Assembly (NCBI GenBank): GCA_029215795.1
Contig: JARDYH010000002.1
Location: forward strand, 17,787,001 to 17,851,000
Origin: Anniella stebbinsi
Lineage: Eukaryota > Chordata > Lepidosauria > Squamata > Anniellidae
Length of the DNA stretch: 64,000 bases
Direction of reading: 5' to 3'
A program made the position numbers and the translations under genes. The notes beneath the pieces are model-generated. The model saw only the letters and a program-made list of their open reading frames with translations, was not told the DNA's origin and searched no databases. Every line of letters starts with the position of its first letter. Position 1 is the stretch's first letter. This document shows, piece by piece, positions 13,101-20,085 of this stretch.

Positions 13101-16100
13101 GTGCCAAAGTGGTCACAGCAGAAACAATAACCGATTTGGACACGAGGTCGACCCAGTTTGTACAAACTTCAGTCAATAACTTGCAAGTGAACATGTCAAT
13201 TGCTCCAGCAAGGAGCACTGTGATGAGAGACGGTCTGGACGCTCCCTCTGGTATCTGGCCTCCAATGGCTTATTCACACATCCAAGCCAACATCTGATGC
13301 CATAGTCATCAGAGGGCAAACACACACGTGTGAACCAACCAGGGGAAACCCCAGATTCAAAACTCTGCTCATCTGACTAGTTCAGGGTCAAATTTGTCTA
13401 TCCGTCCCTCTCTCTTTCACTCAGGATTACTGCAAGGACAAATTGGCCTTGTTCAGACAACACGCTAAACCACGATGGTCAAGTGTTTTGAGCTAAACAT
13501 TAGGGCTTAGCGTATTGTGTGAACCGTGACTTAGCACGTCGTGTGAACCATTCTTAACCATAGTGGCTCCATAACCGCGATTTAAACGCACTCACTAACC
13601 ACTTGCTGCAAAAGGGTTAGCGGCCTAACCACGGCTTAGAGTGTTGTCTGAACAGGCCCACAGAGATGAAGGACATTTCCTGACTTGCCTTGAAGATGGT
13701 GCAAGGAATGAAAAACTATGTTTCCTAACTTACCTCTTTCTTTTCTCTGGCTTCACTTTTCTGTTGCTCCCTCTGCCACAGTTTTCTGACATTCTTGAAC
13801 TGAGTCTTGGAAATAGTTTCCCATCTCTAGGTAGATAAAAAGAAAGGATGATATGTTTGCTTTCTGATGAAGATCACTGCAAGACTCAAGATCTATCTGA
13901 TTCAACATCCTGTTTTTATCTGTGGACAACCAGATGCCCCTGGAAAGCCAGAAAGCCCATTTCCGCTGTTACCTCCCTGCAGCCGGTATTCAGTTGCATA
14001 CTGTCTCTGAGCGTGGAAATTCCTTATAGCGGATCCTTATGTTGCCAAAACAGCATCACACAAGAGGGGTTATCAACAGGCATTGGGAGGGGGAAACCAC
14101 AGCTTGTAGAAGTACAAAATAAAAATGAGTGTAAAAATCTAATGGGAGATTGTTAGAGCAGTACGTCAATGGAACTAATTACCTAGGGAGGTAGTGGGCT
14201 CTCCCACACTACAGGAGAACTGTCACTCGAGGCACAGGTGGACTCAGTGGCAAGGAGCAACTTTTACCAGCTTAGGCTGATATATCAACTACGCCCTTAT
14301 CTGGACAGAAATAGCCTAGATACAGTTATGCACGCTCTGACCACCTGTCGTCTGGATTACTGCAATGCGATATACGTGGGGCTGCCTTTGAAAACAGTCT
14401 GGAAACTCCAGCTGGTACAAAACAGGGCAGCCGGACTGTTAATGGGGACTGGCCAACAAGACCATATTACGCCAGTCCTTTTCCAGCTCCATTGGCTGCC
14501 ATTTCAGGTCCAGGTCCAATTCAAAGTGCTGGTATTAACATTCAAAGCCCTAAACAGCTTGGGGTCAGGTTATTTGAAAGTACGCCTCCTCCCATATCTA
14601 CCTGCACAGACTCTAAGATCATCTTCAGTGGTCCTTCTCCACGAGCACCTGCCAAAGGAAGTGAGTCAGGTGGCTACCAGGAGGGCCTTCTCTGCTGTGG
14701 CACCCCGGCTGTAGAATGAGCTCTTTAGAGAGGTTCACCTGGCACCTACATTATATGCTTTTCAAAGCCAGGTGAAGACCTTTTTATTTCCCCAGTATTT
14801 GAACAGTTTATCATCTTAGTCTTTTAACTTTGCTGTTTTAAATCTGTATTTTTCTCTTCTCCCAGGCATTTAACAGATATGTTGAGTTCTTTTAACTGAT
14901 CCCGGAATAGTTGGCATGTAATGTTTTTTATGCTTTTCATGGTTTTAAATTTTGTATATCGGCTTTTAATGTTCAATGTTTTAATCTTTGTAAACCACCC
15001 AGAGAGCTTTGGCTATGGGGTGGTAAATAATGTAATAAATAATAATAATGATTTAAAGCTATATAAATCTCTGCATTGCTGCTTGGTTTTATCCTGGTTG
15101 TGCTTTTATATTGTGTTTTTATACTGTTTGCTTTATACTTTGAATTGTCTTCATGATTTTAATTCCTGTGAACCACCCAGAGCTTTGGCTATTGGGCGGT
15201 ATAGAAATGCAATAAATAAATAAATAAATAAAGGCATCTGAGATGCTTTAAGGTGGATTCCTGCACTGAGTAGTAGGTTGGACTCGATGGCCTTATAGGC
15301 CCCTTTTAATTCTACTATTCTATGATTCTATGAAAAGTAGGGGGGAAGGAATGAAATATCTTATAGAAGGGCATGGATAATTGACTGTAATGGTGAACAG
15401 GAGAACCCTAGAGTGTAACAACTTGGTTGCAGGTCCTACTATTCCTCGCGAGTAACAACCATTGATAAGGCTGGTCCTCCAGGAATTTGTCTAATCCTCT
15501 TTTGAAACCATTTAAGCTGGTAGTCATCACCACATCCCATCAATTCCATAAACAGATTATGTATTGTGGATAGAAGTACTTTCTTTGGTATTCCCTGAAT
15601 CTATCTGCTGGTCAAAATAAATCCTTGCACTGCAGAAAAGACAGAAGCATTTATTCATTTTACACAACCTGTTCTTCTTTTTGTGAGTCCACGTAGATAG
15701 CGGGAAACGGTTCCTTTCCAACAGACAGCAAAGCCTTAAAAACAAAGGATAAAAAATAGTTTTATTTTTAAAAAAGAAGACAACTAGTCCTAAAGTCTGC
15801 ACAGTATTTTATGACCTCTGAGCTGGCCTAAAAGATGGATTTTAGCATTTTTCTTTTGGCCAACACAGCTACCTTCATTTTTTGTGTGGTCTTAAAATAT
15901 TAAGGACCAACGCAATCTCCTAAATCAGCGATTATGATAACCTAAGACTTGGGATCACACAATATCTCGTTTGCACATGGCAAGCAGCCCTGACGGTCCT
16001 CTGGCACAGTGAACCAGGTGATCACGGACATTGCGCCAGCTTTGCCCAGCTGCCATAACTGCCTTGTCTGGAAGCAATGCTGGAGTCCAACGTGAAAAAT

Positions 16101-18347
16101 CCAGGCCAACTAAAGGTACCTGCAAAGGAGTTTTGAAAGGCTTCTCTTGCGTTCCATCTCCTGTAGCATCACATCCATCTCGATCAGAGACGTAGACCTC
16201 TCCTGTAAAAGCATACAGAGGCATTAGTCTTTATTGCATATAGAGCACATGTGTGTACATACACACACACACACACACACTCCACCAATCTAGGATCCTC
16301 CTGATGTGTTGGATTGCAGCTCCTATCATTCCATTGGTCATGTTGGCGTGGACTGATGGGAATTGGAGTTCAACACATCTACTCCAAACCATGATTAAAC
16401 TCCCTTAATCATGGTTTGGTGGGATGTCCAAATTCCTCCCTCCCGCACAATCCCTACTTGAGTGTAACTTTCACTGAACTCCATGGAACTGAGTTCCAGG
16501 TAGACAGAGGATTGCAGTGTTACAAGTATAAAAACATATGTCAGCTTCACTTACGAATATAGAGGCACCAATCACATATTAATGGAGGGAAGCGTTCATG
16601 TGTTCTGAAGCAGACCGGTTCAAACTGTGACCCACCAAAACCAATGTAGCTAACTCTGGCTTATTGGCTTCTCCTGTTTCTGCAGTCAAGGCAAGGAACA
16701 GCAGCAACAGGTCTACTGAGCTCCTCATGGGCCGCCAGACATGATTGCTGGGTTGCATTCAGCTTGGTCCATCATAATCTGTGCAGGCCGCTTTGCATGG
16801 GACAGCAAACTTGGTCTGTTTGTACAGTCCTACACAGTGATGTGAAGGCTTTGAGAAATATGGAAAAATTGGGGGGAAAGGAGAATATTTTTCTGCAAAT
16901 TGTCCAAAAATCTGGAAGTGGGGGAACGCTTTAAAAAAAACTTCTTTAAAAGTCCCTAGTTTTCCTCCATTTTTTCTCAGGTTCCCCCTCTCCCCAGGCC
17001 TCCAAATTCCTACTCCTACAAGAATGGTTTCTTCATTCCTTCAAGCATGGCTTTCAAAGTTTAACAGAGATATCAGCCATGGCAGAAAAGCTTCCGTGAA
17101 AGACAACTTGCCCATCAAATCACCTCTCCTCTTCAAGGTTCAACAGCATCTGAAGAGCCACAGCCGCCCCTGCTTGAGACCCTCTCTTCCCATGCTATGT
17201 TGGAGGGTTAGGAGTGTTTAGCCCCCATCAGCAAAGGATCCCCCACTGGGCTGTTAGAAGAATGACAAGTACCACCTGCAACAAAATGCTGCAGCATGGA
17301 GCGCTGCTGTTCTATTCCAGCCACTCTATGGCACCCCACCACCACCCATCAGTCAGCATTCTATCTTCCCTGAGCATATTCAGCGGCTGGTAGCAATGAG
17401 TTCAGAAATGTGGCAGGACTGATCCGCTTCATTCAGATGGGATAGCAATGGAAGGTGGGATCCATCCCGGCTTAGGCTGACCATATGAAAAGGAGGACAG
17501 GGCTCATGTAACTTTAACAGTTGTAGAGAAAACGCAATTTCAGCCGGCATCATTCGTGTGCAATTCGTACCAGGTGAAATTCCCTCATCATTACAACAGT
17601 TAATGCTGCAGGAGCCCTGCCCTCTTTTGTATCTAGTCACTCTAGTATAGTGCCTGCAACTTCAATTGTTGTGATGAAGAGGAGATTTCAGCAGGTACTA
17701 ACTGCATACAAATGACACTGGCTGAAATTCCCTTTTCTCTGCAACTGTTAAAGTTACATGAGCCCTGTCCTCCTTTTCATATGGTCAGCCTATCCTGGCT
17801 GCCATATGTTGGAGCTTTGAATCATGTCTCAGCATCATTCCCTCTATTTGTGCATCTGTTCTCTCCACCTGAGCATCCGAAATAGAGGGAAGGAAGCAAC
17901 TGATTGCAACAAACAAGCAAACACCTTTTTGCAGCGATTCCCTGAATGGGAAGGGACCCGGAAGTGCTGCAAAGAAAATGGAGGTCGGGCAGAGGTGGAC
18001 CCGCCCCATAGAATCTTCCCCTCTCAGCCCTACACTATCCAGTGACTCATTCCAAGAAGATTTACCGAGGGATTTCAGAGACGGAGGGCGGATCTGGGTG
18101 GCCATTTTATTCCGGGCAACCGCTACCAAGAGATCCTTCTGTTTCATTTCGTTAAAGGGAAGTTGGACATAGAGCGCATGCTCTCAATAGATGATGGTGG
18201 ATATACGACTCGGAAATCGTACAGGATTCATTCATTGATTGTTGCATGCCTGCAGCGGATCAGGGCATGCGTGAAGACCAGAGCTCTGATCCATCACAAA
18301 ACCAAGCCCGAATTACATTGCAAAAGAGAAAATTGGGAGGAGGAAAT

Positions 18348-18383
<36 letters not shown>

Positions 18384-18785
18384 GCAACAGGAAAAGGTCA
18401 CAATTCTTCCATTCATCCCATCAAAAAACTATACAGAAAACCCTCAGAAACTGGGCCTACCAAAATACACCCACACCAACATCCAGAAAGCAGTCATGCT
18501 TAAAACATGACGCTCAATTGTCAGGAAATTCCTGAATCTGTAAAAGACAGCATGACGGTCTAGAAAAACCGCCACGAGCGAGAAAGAGCTGGTATTATCA
18601 TCATCATCATCGCTCCATCCTTCCTCCCGTGACCCATGCAGCATCTCTAAAGCCCTCCGGTCCTTGCGAGGGGTTCCTCCCCAATGCCCCGAGTTTCCCT
18701 GCCCAGATGTCCTCGAGGCGCCTTCTCCCTGGCCAAACTCACCCAGGCTCAGGCTGCCCGCCTTCTCGAGGATCACGGCAGACAT
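95..18785 (-). CDS. NARS1: Asparaginyl-tRNA synthetase, cytosolic (NARS1), first 10 coding exons; gene continues off the left edge
   Basis: This gene makes the cytosolic class IIb enzyme that charges tRNA-Asn with asparagine using ATP. Ten exons join in frame: 18743-18785, 16120-16202, 15669-15734, 13734-13826, 12476-12565, 11013-11091, 9089-9159, 6250-6336, 3396-3617 and 95-294, giving 1034 nt or about 345 residues of a protein that is about 550 in vertebrates. Domain order is the eukaryote-specific N-terminal domain (exons 1-2 and 3), a charged lysine-rich linker (exons 4-5), the OB-fold anticodon-binding domain (exons 6-8, with WVHRLRRQG and [10 protein letters not shown]), then the catalytic core with motif 1 (exons 9-10) and motif 2 ([14 protein letters not shown]). 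Motif 3 and the C terminus lie outside the window. All introns in view are GT-AG and no internal stop is seen. The start is inferred from a GC-rich first exon whose phase fits exon 2. Identification rests on recalled similarity to vertebrate NARS1. Confidence 0.96.
590..910 (-). mobile_element. Decayed L2/CR1-type LINE fragment
   Basis: Phrases such as AGCCCCACATAGAGTACATTACAAT and GCTGCTGCATTCTGCATT match the antisense of the RT C-terminus seen at 21060-21130. It is old and internally rearranged. Confidence 0.55.
967..1640 (-). mobile_element. L2-type LINE 3' end with RT C-terminal remnant and (TAA)n tail
   Basis: The 118-residue open frame at 1272-1628 has [20 protein letters not shown] and [15 protein letters not shown], the conserved C-terminal end of L2/CR1-clade reverse transcriptase. 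The element ends in GGGAGAGGCGGGTAAGAATTATTATT on its own strand, and the (AAT)n at 967-1013 is its tail. Confidence 0.85.
1641..2660. other. Intron sequence without recognised gene
   Basis: A NARS1 intron stretch with a C-run and CA-rich tract (1779-1920) and a GGGGTGGGCAAACTTTTTG start typical of dispersed repeats. The rest, to 2530, is unassigned. Confidence 0.5.
2665..2790. repeat. Short palindromic dispersed repeat
   Basis: Self-complementary halves: CCTACAACTCCCATCATCCC with CAACATCTTGAGG-like outer arm, then TGATGGGAACTGTAGGCC and ACATCTGGAGGACC. The same roughly 120-bp palindrome occurs about ten times in the window. Confidence 0.75.
3007..3362 (+). mobile_element. CR1 LINE 3' end
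   Basis: Begins near AGCCTTGAGAAGAGAAGACG and ends in the diagnostic CR1 tail ATTCTATGATTC. The middle reads GAGGCAGCTGGACAGCCATC and GGCCTCATAGGCCCCTTCCA. Confidence 0.9.
3396..3617 (-). CDS. NARS1: NARS1 coding exon 9 (start of catalytic domain, motif 1)
   Basis: 222 nt, 74 codons, phase 0 at both ends, CTAG acceptor and GTAAGT donor. It begins [20 protein letters not shown] and contains [20 protein letters not shown], the conserved stretch joining the OB fold to the catalytic core in AspRS and AsnRS. It ends with [12 protein letters not shown], the first half of motif 1. Confidence 0.96.
3853..4115. repeat. Two L2-type LINE tails with AAT/ATT microsatellites
   Basis: An (AAT)n-(ATT)n palindromic tract (3855-3891) joins a minus-strand LINE tail (TATACCGCTCCATAGC). 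A plus-strand tail (AACCGTCTTGAGTCCCAGTA) follows and ends in (ATT)n at 4070-4114. Confidence 0.7.
4860..5053 (-). mobile_element. Sauria-type tRNA SINE
   Basis: On the minus strand: TGTAGTGGTTAGAGTGTTGG (A-box region), GTCAGGGACT/CTGACTCTCAGCCTAACC, CTCACAGGGTTATTATGGGG and ATAAAATGGAGAGGAGGAGG, the core of the squamate Sauria SINE. Confidence 0.85.
5054..5215. mobile_element. hAT-like MITE of the 13.45-kb family
   Basis: Contains TTAAGCATTTTGAGGTAAAC and ends TAGCATGCTGTTTGAACAGGCCC. It is homologous to 13450-13665 and 58813-58996; its left end abuts the SINE. Confidence 0.65.
5216..6249. other. NARS1 intron without recognised gene or repeat
   Basis: Mixed-composition sequence with short open frames that lack homology I recognise. 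I see nothing specific. Confidence 0.4.
6250..6336 (-). CDS. NARS1: NARS1 coding exon 8 (OB-fold)
   Basis: 87 nt, 29 codons, phase 0, acceptor CTCTAG and donor GTGAGT. It encodes [20 protein letters not shown] followed by LNLVPEGKQ, the last strands of the anticodon-binding OB fold. Confidence 0.95.
6337..7900. other. NARS1 intron, unassigned
   Basis: Pyrimidine-rich tracts and C-runs (7136-7165). A segment near 7165-7215 resembles 44075-44125 (GAATTCGGCC/AGCCTTCAGGCT), so part is a dispersed repeat. No exon is seen. Confidence 0.4.
7912..8035. repeat. Short palindromic dispersed repeat
   Basis: Copy of the palindrome: AGATGTTGGAGGACTACAAC with the complementary arm GTTCTCCAACAATATCTGGG. 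Arms flank a CCATCCCTGAACACTGCTGA centre. Confidence 0.6.
8175..9088. other. NARS1 intron, mostly unassigned
   Basis: A 70-bp fragment at 8180-8245 (CATGCTGGATCAGAACCAAG) belongs to the CR1-like family of 60735-61145. An AC-rich tract lies near 8904-8912. Nothing else is recognised. Confidence 0.4.
9089..9159 (-). CDS. NARS1: NARS1 coding exon 7 (OB-fold)
   Basis: 71 nt, entered two bases into a glycine codon after ACTAG, left at GTAAGC in phase 0. It encodes [20 protein letters not shown] plus DEL, a highly conserved OB-fold segment. A longer open frame runs through the flanking intron and is not coding. Confidence 0.96.
9317..9460. repeat. Short palindromic dispersed repeat
   Basis: GGCTGGGAACTTGGGAACCC, CCTACAACACCCATGATCTC, then TTGATGGGAGTTGTAGGCCA. 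This is the same palindromic family as 2665-2790. Confidence 0.65.
9461..10424. other. NARS1 intron, unassigned
   Basis: Includes a possible decayed LINE tail near 9790-9970 (TTTTATACTGCCTCGAGGGG). No exon or RNA gene is seen. Confidence 0.35.
10423..10922. mobile_element. 500-bp MITE, copy 1 of a pair
   Basis: Terminal inverted repeats ACTCAGTTCAGACAACAC and GTGTTGTCTGAACTGAGCC. Homologous along its length to 52957-53497, including ATGGTATCCCATCAGCCATT and GCCAGGGAACTCTGTAGCCA. Confidence 0.8.
11013..11091 (-). CDS. NARS1: NARS1 coding exon 6 (start of OB-fold)
   Basis: 79 nt, phase 0 in and phase 1 out, acceptor TTACAG and donor GTGAGT. It encodes [20 protein letters not shown] followed by HRLRRQ, the first strand of the anticodon-binding domain with the WVHRLRRQ signature. 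It was missed by simple open-frame inspection because it is short. Confidence 0.95.
11120..11345 (-). mobile_element. L2-type LINE 3' tail
   Basis: TTTATTACATTTCTATACCG followed by CCCAATGGCAGAAACTTTCT is the antisense of the LINE terminus. The remainder is AT-rich and degenerate. Confidence 0.7.
11350..11480. repeat. Short palindromic dispersed repeat
   Basis: AACCTTCCCCAACCTGAAGT and CAAATCCCATCATCCCCAGC pair with GAGATGTAGTCCAACACATC and GCCAGGTTGGGGAAGGCTGG. Clear two-arm palindrome. Confidence 0.75.
11585..11812. mobile_element. 228-bp MITE
   Basis: Perfect or near-perfect terminal inverted repeats GGCTCAATTCGGACGACACA and TGTCGTCCGAATTGAGCC. The interior has repeated TTGACTATTGTGTC-type motifs. 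No coding capacity. Confidence 0.85.
12003..12420 (+). mobile_element. CR1 LINE 3' end, missing its normal tail
   Basis: Homologous to 3007-3362 from GAGAAGAGAAGATTGAGGGG through GGTTGGACTAGATGGCCTTA, but stops before the ATTCTATG tail and runs into TTAGGG-like repeats. Confidence 0.88.
12421..12434. repeat. Short telomere-like (TTAGGG) tract
   Basis: AGGGTTAGGGTTAG replaces the normal CR1 3' tail. It is only just over two units, so chance is possible. Confidence 0.4.
12476..12565 (-). CDS. NARS1: NARS1 coding exon 5 (charged linker)
   Basis: 90 nt, 30 codons, phase 0, acceptor CGCAG and donor GTGAGT. It encodes [20 protein letters not shown] then [10 protein letters not shown], the helical charged linker between the N-terminal domain and the OB fold. 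Confidence 0.95.
12603..12835 (-). mobile_element. L2-type LINE 3' tail
   Basis: TATTTATTACATTTCTATAC then TGCCCAATAGCCAAAGCTCT and CTGGGCAGTTCACAAGAATT, the antisense LINE terminus. A CAA-repeat lies at 12777-12795. Confidence 0.75.
12865..13400. mobile_element. Possible hAT-like element, diverged
   Basis: Starts TGGCCCAGTTCACACATAAT and has repeated TTCACACATC motifs and CACACGTGTGAACC near the far end, resembling other CAGTTCACACA-ended MITEs. Ends are not cleanly paired. Confidence 0.4.
13450..13665. mobile_element. hAT-like MITE
   Basis: Terminal inverted repeats TGTTCAGACAACACGCTAAA and GAGTGTTGTCTGAACAGGCC. Interior GCTAAACATTAGGGCTTAGC; related to 5054-5215 and 58813-58996. Confidence 0.75.
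13734..13826 (-). CDS. NARS1: NARS1 coding exon 4 (charged linker)
   Basis: 93 nt, 31 codons, phase 0, acceptor ACCTAG and donor GTAAGT. It encodes [20 protein letters not shown] then [11 protein letters not shown], matching the corresponding lysine/glutamate-rich part of vertebrate NARS1. Confidence 0.95.
14145..15345 (+). mobile_element. CR1 3' end split by an L2-type insertion
   Basis: CR1 sequence at 14145-14212 (GGGCTCTCCCACACTACAG) resumes at 15232 (GGCATCTGAGATGCTTTAAG) and ends with ATTCTATGATTCTATGA. The intervening 1 kb is a different LINE. Confidence 0.8.
14213..15231 (+). mobile_element. L2-type LINE 3' end nested in CR1, with RT C-terminus and doubled tail
   Basis: The frame at 14238-14714 reads [20 protein letters not shown] and [17 protein letters not shown], the RT C-terminal region. 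Two L2 ends follow: one finishes at 15046 (GCTTTGGCTATGGGGTGG), a second at 15231 in an (AAAT)n tail. Confidence 0.85.
15346..15668. other. NARS1 intron, unassigned
   Basis: Contains a CR1-like stretch at about 15440-15560 (TTGTCTAATCCTCTTTTGAA, CATCAATTCCATAAACAG). No exon is seen. Confidence 0.4.
15669..15734 (-). CDS. NARS1: NARS1 coding exon 3 (N-terminal domain)
   Basis: 66 nt, 22 codons, phase 0, acceptor TTTAAG and donor GTTGTG (weak beyond GT). It encodes [20 protein letters not shown] followed by EQ, part of the eukaryote-specific N-terminal domain. Confidence 0.93.
16120..16202 (-). CDS. NARS1: NARS1 coding exon 2 (N-terminal domain)
   Basis: 83 nt, entered two bases into a codon, left in phase 0 at GTACCT. 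It encodes [20 protein letters not shown] then PFKTPLQ. The acceptor reads ACAGGAGAG, so two AGs three bases apart could be used (see findings). The chosen acceptor makes the junction residue glycine. Confidence 0.93.
16258..16395. repeat. (CA)n tract and short palindromic dispersed repeat
   Basis: (AC)n at about 16258-16282 is followed by GATGTGTTGGATTGCAGCTC and the complementary TGGGAATTGGAGTTCAACAC arm. Confidence 0.65.
16384..16419. repeat. Perfect 15-bp-stem hairpin
   Basis: CCAAACCATGATTAA and TTAATCATGGTTTGG are exact reverse complements with a 6-nt loop. Confidence 0.8.
16420..17472. other. NARS1 first intron, unassigned
   Basis: Low-repeat sequence between exon 2 and the MITE at 17473. 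Short open frames show no recognisable protein. Confidence 0.4.
17473..17792. mobile_element. 320-bp fold-back hAT-like MITE, copy A
   Basis: Long terminal inverted repeats (TAGGCTGACCATATGAAAAG outward) cover nearly all of the element. Flanked by 8-bp target copies TCCCGGCT and TCCTGGCT (one mismatch). Confidence 0.9.
17801..18742. other. NARS1 first intron, promoter-proximal part
   Basis: Ordinary unique sequence with a (TAA)n tract at 18348-18382 and a CATCAT run at 18597-18610. A long minus-strand open frame here continues the exon 1 frame through the donor and is intronic. Confidence 0.5.
18743..18785 (-). CDS. NARS1: NARS1 coding exon 1 with start codon
   Basis: 43 nt from an ATG with adenine at -3 to a strong GGTGAGT donor. 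It encodes [14 protein letters not shown] and ends in phase 1, as exon 2 requires. It sits in CpG-rich sequence at the expected 5' end. The first residues of NARS1 vary between vertebrates, so this start is inferred from position, phase and context. The frame stays open upstream to 18971, but I treat that as 5' UTR. Confidence 0.75.
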
Positions 18786-19130
18786 CGTTGCTCTTCGCAA
18801 AAGGGGCCACGGCGAAGCAGCAGCAGCAGCACCGACAAGACCACGAGCCGCTACCGCTTTTGCTTTTCCTTTGCTGGGCGTTCCGGCGATTGCGCCTCCC
18901 GACAGACGGATTGCATCAGGCTCACGTTGCCGCAAAGCGAGCCTCGTTGCTGCATGGCCGGCCCGGCCCACCCCACCCGCTCGACACGCAGCTGCAACTC
19001 ACGGGGGCGGGGAGAAGCGTCGTCAGAAGCGTCGCGCGAAAAATCAGGGCGTCCCGTTCCATGGATTCTTGGAAAGAGAAAGGGAAATGCAGGGCAGACG
19101 TCCCCTGCCTTCCTCCCCCGCCCGCAGGAC
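18786..19130 (-). promoter_or_regulatory. NARS1: NARS1 5' UTR and CpG-island promoter region
   Basis: CpG-rich sequence immediately upstream of the NARS1 start, with GGGGCGGGG (GC box) near 19004-19014 and a CAG/GCT-rich block near 18817-18835. No TATA box is obvious, as expected for a housekeeping synthetase. The upstream half of this region is repeated at 22.28-22.56 kb. The transcription start cannot be placed from sequence alone. Confidence 0.65.
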
Positions 19131-19496
19131 TCGCAATTCCACCAATATTAATTAATTAATTACATTGTTGTACTGCCCAAGAGTTGAAGCGCTCTGGCCT
19201 GTTCGCAACCATTAAAAGCCGCAAAATCCATCATAGCATGCAAAATAAAATGTAAAGTATAAAAGTACAAAGCAAAATAAAACCTTGCAGCAATTTAGAA
19301 CACAGCAGATTTAAAACAGCAGAGCTTCTGTGTTTCCAGCTTTGGCTTATGTTGCCTTAGAGGTGCAATCTCGCGCAAGGCGCTACCCGAGGTCAAGCTC
19401 ACTGGTGCTGGGTTTAGGAACAAGGCAAGTAAGCCATGGTTTAGGCCCTGAGAGCCCTCTACATATGTTGATAACTAAGATGCATTGTAACTGAAA
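18850..19496 (-). repeat. Copy 1 of duplicated NARS1 promoter/upstream unit
   Basis: This stretch aligns base by base with 22282-23187: the CpG-rich part with GCAATTGCGCCTCCCGACAG-like sequence, the AATATTAATTAATTA tract, an L2-type LINE tail (about 19145-19330), and the end TAAGATGCATTGTAACT. It lacks the 251-bp insert of copy 2. It is followed directly by a 320-bp MITE, and the expected next part of the unit reappears at 22155-22275. Confidence 0.85.
19145..19330 (-). mobile_element. L2-type LINE tail inside promoter copy 1
   Basis: TACTGCCCAAGAGTTGAAGC and CTGTTCGCAACC are the antisense LINE terminus, shared with 22560-22745. It predates the duplication. Confidence 0.7.
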
Positions 19497-19816
19497 TAGG
19501 GTGACCAGATGAAATCCAGGCCTGGGCTCATGTAACTTTAACAGTTGTAGAGAAAAGGGAATTTCAGCCGGTGTTATTTGTATGCAATTAGTTCCTGGTG
19601 AAATTCCCTCTTCATCACAACAGTTAAAGTTGCAGGCACTATACTAAAGTGACCATATACAAAAGAAGGCAGGGCCCCTGCACCTTTAACTGTTGTGATG
19701 AAGAGGGAATTTCACCAGGCACTAATTGCATACAAATAACACTGGCTGAAATTCCCTTTTCTCTACAACTGTTAAAGTTACATGAGTCCTGATCTGGATT
19801 TTATCTGGTCACCCTA
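19497..19816. mobile_element. 320-bp fold-back hAT-like MITE, copy B
   Basis: Ends TAGGGTGACCAG and CTGGTCACCCTA, flanked by perfect 8-bp duplications AACTGAAA (19489-19496 and 19817-19824). It lies just beyond NARS1 promoter copy 1. Confidence 0.93.
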
Positions 19817-19894
19817 AACTGAAATCACTTTGGTTTAAAATATGTTGGAAAGTCTGGTGTGACTTACAGCAGAGTTGCTTTGGATAGAGAAAAT

Positions 19895-20085
19895 GTGGCA
19901 ACAGAGGCTCCGGTATCGAAGGCAGCAAGCCTGTACACCAGTTGCTGGGGAACATGGTGGGAGGGTGCTGTTGCATCATGTCCTGCTTTGTTGGCCCCTG
20001 GTCTACAGCTGGTTGGCCACTGTGTGAACAGAATGCTGGACTAGATGGAACTTTGGTCTGATCCAGCATGGCACTTATGTCATTG
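19895..20085 (+). mobile_element. CR1-like LINE 3' end
   Basis: AGTTGCTGGGGAACATGGTG, TGGTTGGCCACTGTGTGAAC and TGGTCTGATCCAGCATGGC are the terminal part of the abundant squamate repeat also at 60735-61145. Confidence 0.75.

Noticed and set aside
18444..18971. 175-codon minus-strand open frame over the NARS1 start
   Set aside because: It contains the true first exon but runs on through a strong GTGAGT donor into intron 1 and upstream into CpG-rich 5' UTR; only 18743-18785 is accepted as coding.
18629..19159. Three overlapping plus-strand open frames of 155-176 codons
   Set aside because: They overlap in all three frames in GC-rich DNA antisense to NARS1 exon 1, with arginine/proline-rich low-complexity products; typical CpG-island shadows.
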